Shown piece by piece: positions 23,627 to 29,407 of a stretch of 29,407 nt of DNA; the stretch's first letter is position 1, and each line of letters begins with the position of its first letter. The notes beneath the pieces are model-generated. The model was not told the origin of the DNA. It saw only the letters and a program-made list of their open reading frames with translations, and did not search any database. This DNA comes from an uncultured Clostridia bacterium. Lineage in GTDB: Bacteria > Bacillota > Clostridia > Peptostreptococcales > Anaerovoracaceae. The position numbers and the translations under genes were made by a program. The DNA lies in contig CALHKP010000051.1 in NCBI GenBank assembly GCA_938034165.1, positions 1-29,407 of the forward strand, read 5' to 3'.

Positions 23627-26600
23627 TTAGTTTTCTTTTCTTCTGACTGACATCGCCAGGCTAAGAGCGGATATCAGCATTATAGAAAATAGGAGAGGGT
23701 TGCCGGCATCACCGGTTTTTGGTGCGCCGGTATTGTTATTTGTGACGTTTCCGGAACCTGCATTAGTGTTGCCGGAGTTACCGGAATTGTTATTGCCTGT
23801 ATCAGGTTTCTGAGGCTTGTCCTGGTTATCAGGGTTACCTGGGTTTGGCTTGTCAGGGTTGCCTGGGTCAGGTTTCTCAGGGTCTGGGTTTTCAGGTTTG
23901 CTCAGTTCTGCAAGTTTCTTTTCTGCAGCTTCGAGGGTATCGAGGTTCTGAACTTTTTCCTTTGCAGCAGGTGAGAGAGCTTCGTATGATGCTCTTGCAT
24001 CTTCAATAGCAGCTTTGCTGTCTAATGTAACTTCACCGATGTTTGCAATTTTTTCGTCAACTGCAGCTGCTGCAACTGTATCAGGGTCTTCCTTTACAGT
24101 CACAACTGTGTAAGGTCTTGAGAATGGTGAAGGTACTGTATTTGATACAGCAGAAATCTTGTAAGTTCCCGGTTTGTCAAATGTGTATGTTACCATACCA
24201 TTTGCATCTGTAGCCGCTTCTGAGATTCCGTCCTTGCCATCATTGATTTCCAGATATGCGTCCTTCAGAGGAAGCGGATCCGGAACACTGCCGTCCCATG
24301 TGATTGGACGATATAACAGTTTGAAGTTAACAGATTCGCCTGCAGTGATTTCGTAGCTATCCTTTTCGAAGAAGGCTACAGTAGAAGTATCCATCCAGTT
24401 CGGATCATAGAAAATGCAGATTCTGTCATTTTCCTTCAGCTTGTGTGCACTGATAACATCTCCGGAGAGAACATCATTTACAGTATACATAAAGCTTCCG
24501 TTTTCGTTCATATTAACCCAGTGATCAGTGCCACCCATCTGAGCCATCCATGTGCCTGTTGAGCCGCAGTCGAATTTTGTCTTGTCAGCTGTGTTGACAC
24601 CGTTTTCTGCCAGAAGTTTCTGTGCTGCCAGAAGTGGTACAGGGTAGTCAAATGTCAAATCGTTGTAGTAAGTTTCGCCCTTTGTCAGGTAAAGCTTGTC
24701 GATAGAAACTTCTTTGTTTGCAAATGCTGTGTTAGCGTCATCTTCCATTCTGATGGAAACCTTCATTGGGTTAACCTTCAGTGTCAGAGTCTTGGTCAAA
24801 GCTTCGTATCCGCCTACGGCAACAGTGATTGAAATGTCACCTGCATCCAGGGCTTTAATCAGCTGAGCTTTGTCATCGATTTTGATTTTTTTGCCGTCTG
24901 CAGCTGTTACTGTAACAAGTTTGTTTGAGATGTCAAGGGCTTTTCCTCTGTAGCTGATTTTTAGCTTAGCGTCGTCGCCAAGAGTTAGAGTATCCTTGTC
25001 AAATGAGCAAACAAAGTCGTTAGCTGCATCTGAATCTTTGTATGTGCAAGTAACTTCTGCGTTCTTGTTTACAGTGAAGCTGTAAGTGTAGTCGATACCG
25101 TCAAATTTTGCGGAATCTGTAACATCTTCGCCGTTAACTGTGAGCTTTTTCAGTGCTTTCTTTGATGGTTCGTGAACGCGAACTGTAACTTCAGTTCCTT
25201 CAGGTACCTTTGTTTCGCCGCCGTCGATGCTGAGGCCTTCGCCGTTAAGTGTGATATTCAGTTTTTCGGCTTCTTTGTAGACAAATGTAATGGAATTGTT
25301 TTCTTTGTCCAGTTTGACAGTCTGTGCTTCAGGTGTCAGGTAGCCTTTTACAGCAGGTGCTGCGAATGTATAAGTGTTTCCTTTTGCGAAGTAGTTTTCG
25401 CCGATGATTTTGTTTGCAAAGTCTTCTTTTGTATAAACGTCTACTGCATCAAAAGGCATTAGGTAGTCAGTGTAGTAGTGTGAATCGCCGGCAGCCAGAG
25501 TAGCTTTTTTGATTCCGTAGTTTCCTTCTACCATCTTGATTGTGTTGTATTCAGCACCTGTAGCTACCATGCTGTCTTTGATTGTCTTGCCGCTTTCGTC
25601 TTTGAAGTTAATTGTTACAGGAGCAGGGTTTACGACAGCTCTTGTGTTTGCTGCAGTTGCGTTTCCTGAAAGGTCATTAACCTTTGCAAGACGCAGAGTT
25701 CCTGCTGTGCTTGTAGTTTTTTTGCTGAAGTTTCTGAAGAAGAGACCGCTTCCCTGTTTTCCTCTTGAGTTTTCGTTTAGAGTCTTAACTCCTGCAGGGA
25801 TTGTCATTTCTTCAACCATGTCGAGTGCGAATGCCTGCTCACCGATGAATTCCAGTGTTGAAGGTAAAACAGCAGATGTCAGAGGACATTCTTTGAATGC
25901 TGAACCTGCGATTTTTGTTACGCCTTCAGGGACAGTTACAGTAGTAAGTCCTGTCTTGTAGAAAGCGCTGTCGCCGATAGTTTTTAAATTTTTCTTGTCA
26001 GAGAAGTTTATGGTAGTAAGATTGTCGTTACCGAAGAATGTTCTCTGGCCGATTTCTGTCATTGTTGAAGGAATAGTGATTTCCTTGATGTCATTTCCCT
26101 GGAAAGACATGTAATCTGTAGTTTCAAGTCCTTCAGGAAGAATCAGTTTAGTGATTCTGTTGTTTACTGTGCCACCGGAAGAACTGTATTTGAATGCGTT
26201 CTTGCCAATGTGTTTAACCGGAACGCCTTTGATTGTTGCAGGGATTGTAAGTTCTGTAGGGTTGTCTTTGTCCAGCAGACCGTTAAGAGTTCCTGTTTCA
26301 GCGTCAAAGTTCCATTTTAGCGGTTTAGGGAAGCTGCCGTCGTCGATGATTGTAACATTCATGTCAAAGTAGCTGCCGTTTGCATCTGTGAATGTAATCT
26401 TTGATTTCAGTTCCTTGTTTCCTGTAATAGCGATGTCGCAGCCGTTAGTGATGTCTACGTCAAGTTCGCTGTATGACTGCCCTAGTGTAAGCTTGAGGTC
26501 GGGTTTCAGAGCAGTTCCGTCTCCGGCAAAGCCCTGCATTTTCAGATTTACAGTTTCTCCGACTTTCAGTGAGAGGTTTTCGCCGTTAGTTCCTGTAAGA

Positions 26601-27109
26601 TGCGAAGCCTCAGAGTCTGTGTCAACAGCCTTCATCTTGATAATCTTGGAATTATCAGTGTTAGCTGTAACATTCACTTCGATTCGAAGTGGTTTAACTG
26701 TCTGTCCCGCAATAGGACCATTATATGATACATCAATGTAGTGAGTTCCTGTTGTCAAAGCTTCTACGCTCACAAAGTTCTGATATCCTTTAACCTTGAG
26801 TCCGCCGTCAGTCTTCCAGACAACGTCAGTGTAGATTGCTTCTTCATCACCAAAATCAGGGTCTTCTTCTGTGTATTCGTAACCGTTCTGGTCACAAACT
26901 TCAACAGCTAGGTTGATTTTTTCGCCCTGTTTCATGGTGAAAGGGTTAGTTGTTGCGGCAGGGGATACTACACCTGTCGTCTTAATCTGAAGATTATATT
27001 TGTCTGTGTACTTGCTTGCGGCATAAGCTCTGTCAAAGAGATATGTCGGGAAAAGCAAAGTAAGAATCATTACCAGACAAAGTAACTTCTTGGATAACTT
27101 TTGCGTCAT
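23627..27109 (-). CDS. Cobalamin-regulated, sortase-anchored surface protein with LRR and DUF4430-like (transcobalamin-C-like) domains
   Basis: This 1160-residue secreted wall protein begins with a signal peptide (charged KLSKK, hydrophobic core, AYA-A cleavage near residue 30). Next come Ig-like beta regions (31-260) and BspA-type LRR_5 repeats (about 265-445; ITIPSTMTEIGQRTFFGN, VTVPEGVTKIAGSAFKEC). Two beta repeats span about 495-692. A segment at about 780-905 resembles the DUF4430/transcobalamin-like C-terminal domain: MKVSIRMED, the helix PVPLLAAQKLLAENG, then GSFMYTVNDVLSG and HKLKENDRICIFY, matching the W/F-MY-x-VN and GD-I pattern. A further Ig-like domain, a helical segment (1015-1070), a Pro/Asp/Asn-rich spacer and an APKTG sorting signal (1129-1133) with hydrophobic tail and RRKEN end it. 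AAAAGGAGG precedes the ATG. A cobalamin riboswitch lies upstream. The inferred role is surface capture of cobalamin or another corrinoid. Confidence 0.85.
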   Translation of the reverse strand: MTQKLSKKLLCLVMILTLLFPTYLFDRAYAASKYTDKYNLQIKTTGVVSPAATTNPFTMKQGEKINLAVEVCDQNGYEYTEEDPDFGDEEAIYTDVVWKTDGGLKVKGYQNFVSVEALTTGTHYIDVSYNGPIAGQTVKPLRIEVNVTANTDNSKIIKMKAVDTDSEASHLTGTNGENLSLKVGETVNLKMQGFAGDGTALKPDLKLTLGQSYSELDVDITNGCDIAITGNKELKSKITFTDANGSYFDMNVTIIDDGSFPKPLKWNFDAETGTLNGLLDKDNPTELTIPATIKGVPVKHIGKNAFKYSSSGGTVNNRITKLILPEGLETTDYMSFQGNDIKEITIPSTMTEIGQRTFFGNDNLTTINFSDKKNLKTIGDSAFYKTGLTTVTVPEGVTKIAGSAFKECPLTSAVLPSTLEFIGEQAFALDMVEEMTIPAGVKTLNENSRGKQGSGLFFRNFSKKTTSTAGTLRLAKVNDLSGNATAANTRAVVNPAPVTINFKDESGKTIKDSMVATGAEYNTIKMVEGNYGIKKATLAAGDSHYYTDYLMPFDAVDVYTKEDFANKIIGENYFAKGNTYTFAAPAVKGYLTPEAQTVKLDKENNSITFVYKEAEKLNITLNGEGLSIDGGETKVPEGTEVTVRVHEPSKKALKKLTVNGEDVTDSAKFDGIDYTYSFTVNKNAEVTCTYKDSDAANDFVCSFDKDTLTLGDDAKLKISYRGKALDISNKLVTVTAADGKKIKIDDKAQLIKALDAGDISITVAVGGYEALTKTLTLKVNPMKVSIRMEDDANTAFANKEVSIDKLYLTKGETYYNDLTFDYPVPLLAAQKLLAENGVNTADKTKFDCGSTGTWMAQMGGTDHWVNMNENGSFMYTVNDVLSGDVISAHKLKENDRICIFYDPNWMDTSTVAFFEKDSYEITAGESVNFKLLYRPITWDGSVPDPLPLKDAYLEINDGKDGISEAATDANGMVTYTFDKPGTYKISAVSNTVPSPFSRPYTVVTVKEDPDTVAAAAVDEKIANIGEVTLDSKAAIEDARASYEALSPAAKEKVQNLDTLEAAEKKLAELSKPENPDPEKPDPGNPDKPNPGNPDNQDKPQKPDTGNNNSGNSGNTNAGSGNVTNNNTGAPKTGDAGNPLLFSIMLISALSLAMSVRRKEN

Positions 27110-27117
27110 TTAAAAAA

Positions 27118-27165
27118 ACCTCCTTTTGACGTCCGGATTCTAAAACCGTAAGACTGAAAGGAGGT
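27118..27165 (-). promoter_or_regulatory. Anti-Shine-Dalgarno helix in the surface-protein leader
   Basis: On the minus strand ACCTCCTTT (plus 27157-27165) is perfectly complementary to AAAGGAGGT (plus 27118-27126), which is the ribosome binding site of the surface-protein gene. Folding would hide the site. It lies downstream of the riboswitch terminator hairpin. Confidence 0.65.
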
Positions 27166-27175
27166 GGAATTTTTT

Positions 27176-27213
27176 CAAAAAATAAAAGGCTCATCAACAC
27201 GATGCCCCTTTTT
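27176..27213 (-). terminator. Riboswitch-linked terminator of the surface-protein leader
   Basis: Minus strand AAAGGGGCATC / GATGAGCCTTT with a GTGTT loop and a 2x2 internal mismatch, followed by TATTTTTT. It stands between the cobalamin aptamer and the start codon, the usual place for an expression platform. Confidence 0.7.
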
Positions 27214-27263
27214 TAAATATCCGTTGTTATGTGACCTTCTTCTATCTCTCGCAGAATCCGAAT

Positions 27264-27374
27264 CTGAAGCCGGCAAAGTAATCTGACTCAGCTGCCATAT
27301 GCAAAACAGGATATGACAGCCACACAGTGGCGGGACCGTTCGGGACTTTCACCCAATTCCCTCTGCTGGCTCAA
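27264..27374 (-). ncRNA. Cobalamin riboswitch (minus strand)
   Basis: The minus strand reads GAGGGAATTGGGTGAAAGTCCC, then CGGTCCCGCCACTGTG (the B12 box), then GAGTCAGATTACTTTGCC, all in the canonical order and spacing. P1 can pair TTGAGCCAGC with GCCGGCTTCA. The aptamer is shorter than the plus-strand one because the peripheral insert after the B12 box is small. Confidence 0.95.
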
Positions 27375-27391
27375 TGTTAAATTATACTTCA

Positions 27392-27419
27392 ATTATACAG
27401 GAAATGTCTTCTTTGTCAA
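27392..27419 (-). promoter_or_regulatory. Promoter of the riboswitch/surface-protein unit
   Basis: Minus strand TTGACA (plus 27414-27419) and TATAAT (plus 27392-27397), both perfect, with a 16-base spacer. Transcription starts about 10 bases before riboswitch helix P1. Confidence 0.85.
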
Positions 27420-27425
27420 CAAAAA

Positions 27426-27461
27426 ACAGACACTTGGTTAACATAAAATCCGAGTGCCTGT
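27426..27461 (-). terminator. Second minus-strand terminator upstream of the riboswitch promoter
   Basis: 12-bp stem ACAGGCACTCGG / CCAAGTGTCTGT (minus strand, two G-T pairs) followed by TTTTTGTT. It lies about 70 bases beyond the cstA terminator, directly before the riboswitch promoter. The short DNA between the two terminators contains two similar segments (ACCTCGTAATTAAGA and ACCTCGCAATTAGGA) and no gene. Confidence 0.7.
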
Positions 27462-27527
27462 AGAGTCTGTTTGATACCTCGTAATTAAGAGCCGCACCTG
27501 ATTTGGCACCTCGCAATTAGGAAAAGA

Positions 27528-27560
27528 AAAACTCCCACGGCGACGCCGCAGGGGTTTTTC
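27528..27560 (-). terminator. Terminator of cstA
   Basis: Minus strand AAAACCCCTGCGGCG-TC-GCCGTGGGAGTTTTT: a GC-rich stem flanked by A and T runs, about 30 bases after the cstA stop. Confidence 0.85.
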
Positions 27561-27588
27561 GATAAGCATATATCATACATTTAAGAGA

Positions 27589-29043
27589 TTAAGCTAATTT
27601 TTCGTTTTTCTTTGCTGTAGGAATGTAAGTGCGGAACATGAATGTTGCTGCGCAAACAAGTGCGAACACGATTCCTATAATGTAAGCTACATTTGTCATT
27701 CCGTGAGCTCCCATGCGGAAACCTTCATCCGCATACAGGATGTATGTCATTGATACTGCAGACATGAATGTTGCAGGGATTGCTGCCATGAATGATGCAT
27801 TCTTTCCAACGTATTTGCAAAGATATACAGCACCAGCCCAAAGAGCGATCATTGCTAATGTCTGGTTTGACCATGAGAAGTATCTCCAAAGAACTGAGTA
27901 GTCAATCCATGAAATCAGGTAACCAGCGATAAGAAGTGGAGCTGACAGTGCGAGACGTTTCTTAAGATCTGACTGATCGATTTTGAACCAGTCTGAAATT
28001 GTAAGACGTGCGCTTCTGAAAGCAGTATCACCTGAAGTGATAGGACATGCGATAACGCCTACCATAGCGAAAATCATACCGGTCTTTCCAAGGAGTGACT
28101 GTGACATCTGGTAAACTACTGTTGAGTTACCGCCACCAAGGTCAAGCAGTGGCTGCATTCCGCCGTGTGTTGGGTTGTAGTAGAATGCGATAGCTGCTGA
28201 TGCCCAGATAAGAGCGATTATACCTTCTGAAACCATAGCTCCGTAGAAAATTCTACGACCCTGTTTTTCGCTTGTGATACATCTAGCAATCATAGGTGAC
28301 TGAGTTGAGTGGAATCCGGAAATAGCTCCGCATGCAACTGTGATGAACATCAGTGGCCAGATTGGTGCATCTTTAGGATGTAAGTTCTGAAGTGTAAGTT
28401 CCATCATTGGTCTTGTACCATTGTTCAGAACTGTTGCTCCGCCGATTCCCAAAGCCATCAGGATCAGGCAGATACCAAATACAGGATAAAGTTTACCGAT
28501 AATCTTGTCAATAGGAAGTAGTGTAGCCAGGAAGTAGTAAACAAGAATTACTACAGTCCAGAATTTAACTCCCATCCATGATGGTGTAAGAAGTGCAATC
28601 AGACCTGCAGGTCCAACCATGAATACTACACCAACCATTACGAGAAGAACTACTGAGAATACACGCATTACGTTCTTCATTACAGGTCCTAAATATTTAC
28701 CTGTGATTTCTGAAATGCTGGCTCCGTTATTTCTTTCGGAAAGCATACCTGACAGATAGTCATGAACACCACCTGCAAAGATTGTACCGAATACAATCCA
28801 GAGGTAAACGCTTGGTCCCCAGATAGCACCTGAGATAGCACCGAAGATAGGTCCAAGACCTGCGATATTCAGAAGCTGAATCAGGAAAGCTCTCCAAGGC
28901 TTCATTGGTACATAGTCGATTCCGTCCGGATGGTCAATAGCAGGTGTAAGACGATCGTCTGGTCTAAATACCTTTTCAACGATTGCGCCATAAATAAGAT
29001 AACCTGCAATTAGTGCGATAAGACATGTGAAAAAAGTAATCAT
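27589..29043 (-). CDS. cstA: CstA-family membrane transporter (pyruvate/peptide/amino-acid carrier)
   Basis: This 484-residue polytopic membrane protein belongs to the carbon starvation CstA family. Family stretches visible are LLNIAGLGPIFGAISGAIWG, GGVHDYLSGMLSERNNG and SGFHSTQSPMIARC; about a dozen hydrophobic segments follow one another. It is the short clostridial form; the E. coli CstA and BtsT proteins are near 700 residues. Members of the family carry pyruvate or peptides in enterobacteria; the substrate here is unknown. AAGAAAGGAGAAAAGAA precedes the ATG. It is a single-gene unit with its own promoter and terminator. In an amino-acid fermenter next to pyruvate:ferredoxin oxidoreductase, uptake of pyruvate or peptides would make sense. 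Confidence 0.9.
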   Translation of the reverse strand: MITFFTCLIALIAGYLIYGAIVEKVFRPDDRLTPAIDHPDGIDYVPMKPWRAFLIQLLNIAGLGPIFGAISGAIWGPSVYLWIVFGTIFAGGVHDYLSGMLSERNNGASISEITGKYLGPVMKNVMRVFSVVLLVMVGVVFMVGPAGLIALLTPSWMGVKFWTVVILVYYFLATLLPIDKIIGKLYPVFGICLILMALGIGGATVLNNGTRPMMELTLQNLHPKDAPIWPLMFITVACGAISGFHSTQSPMIARCITSEKQGRRIFYGAMVSEGIIALIWASAAIAFYYNPTHGGMQPLLDLGGGNSTVVYQMSQSLLGKTGMIFAMVGVIACPITSGDTAFRSARLTISDWFKIDQSDLKKRLALSAPLLIAGYLISWIDYSVLWRYFSWSNQTLAMIALWAGAVYLCKYVGKNASFMAAIPATFMSAVSMTYILYADEGFRMGAHGMTNVAYIIGIVFALVCAATFMFRTYIPTAKKNEKLA

Positions 29044-29107
29044 TTCTTTTCTCCTTTCTTAAAAACTTTATGTTGTATATATGTGATTCATTCACTTTCC
29101 ATACAAT

Positions 29108-29135
29108 AATGTATCACAATTTTCTCAAAAGTCAA
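29108..29135 (-). promoter_or_regulatory. Sigma-A promoter of cstA
   Basis: Minus strand -35 TTGACT (plus 29130-29135), 16-base spacer, -10 TACATT (plus 29108-29113). The leader is about 60 bases. From 29136 to 29306 I see only AT-rich DNA with no gene. Confidence 0.5.
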
Positions 29136-29307
29136 TAGGAATCAATCAAAAAAAATCAAGAAAATGCAGAAAAGACATTTTAAAACCATTTTCGGGCAAA
29201 ATAGCGGTGCAAAACGCCAAATAAATGCAAATAGGTGATAATTGGGTGAAAAATGAGCAAAATAGAGAATGGGGTTTATAGGGCAAAAAGCGTTTTGACC
29301 ATGCACG

Positions 29308-29407
29308 GTCGATTACCATCGACCACAAAACAGTCAAAACAGTACATATTTTAATAGTCGCAATCTGCACTGTCATTTTCAGAGCTTGACTAAGCGCAGA
29401 TTGCCAC
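29308..29407 (+). repeat. Dispersed ~100-bp repeat, copy B (cut by the window end)
   Basis: Same sequence type and orientation as 22948-23048. It contains the palindrome GGTCGAT-TACC-ATCGACC (29307-29324) and the stem GCAATCTGCACT/AGCGCAGATTGC with one wobble. The window stops exactly in the repeat, so its true length is unknown. Confidence 0.85.

Noticed and set aside
25172..25961. Plus-strand reading frames opposite the surface-protein gene
   Set aside because: They are shadows of the minus-strand gene, without ribosome binding sites or recognisable products.

Overview
The window looks like the chromosome of an anaerobic, amino-acid-fermenting member of class Clostridia. The signs are a SCIFF ranthipeptide with its radical SAM maturase (a near-universal clostridial pair), a complete-looking set of lysine-fermentation enzymes, a one-subunit pyruvate:ferredoxin oxidoreductase and a flavodiiron protein. 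Base composition is moderate, Arg is mostly AGA, and most genes have strong AGGAGG-type ribosome binding sites. Family XIII/Anaerovoracaceae or Peptostreptococcaceae-like lineages would fit, but the genus is not determined here.

Layout. 1-2.4 kb: scfA (SCIFF), its maturase and an RluB-type pseudouridine synthase form a housekeeping operon. 2.4-15.7 kb: lysine-fermentation island. It contains kal (minus strand), a divergent sigma-54 activator, two kdd paralogues, kamA (lysine 2,3-aminomutase), kamB and kamC (reactivase for the B12 enzyme), kamD and kamE (adenosylcobalamin- and PLP-dependent lysine 5,6-aminomutase), and atoD/atoA (CoA-transferase). Together these cover lysine -> beta-lysine -> 3,5-diaminohexanoate -> 3-keto-5-aminohexanoate, the deamination of 3-aminobutyryl-CoA to crotonyl-CoA, and CoA transfer to acetoacetate. 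The cleavage enzyme Kce and the butyryl-CoA dehydrogenase/Etf step are not in the window. 15.9-21.9 kb: an RpiR-type regulator, nifJ (PFOR) and fprA. 22-27.4 kb: two cobalamin riboswitches on opposite strands, each with its own promoter. One controls an unrecognised 99-residue protein. The other controls a 1160-residue sortase-anchored protein with a transcobalamin-C-terminal-like (DUF4430-like) domain. The two transcription units converge on about 1 kb of gene-free DNA packed with hairpins and a 32-bp palindromic tandem array. 27.5-29.4 kb: a CstA-family transporter (minus strand) and the start of a second copy of a dispersed repeat.

The three most interesting points are these. (1) The sigma-54 activator's sensor domain is a degenerate copy of Kdd, an enzyme of the pathway it apparently controls. 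Consensus -24/-12 promoters lie on both sides of its gene, facing kal and kdd1. (2) The cobalamin-regulated wall-anchored protein could be a Gram-positive B12-capture protein serving an organism whose lysine fermentation needs B12. (3) An uncharacterised small cytosolic protein is apparently the only gene behind its own cobalamin riboswitch. All domain calls come from reading motifs by eye; no database search was run.
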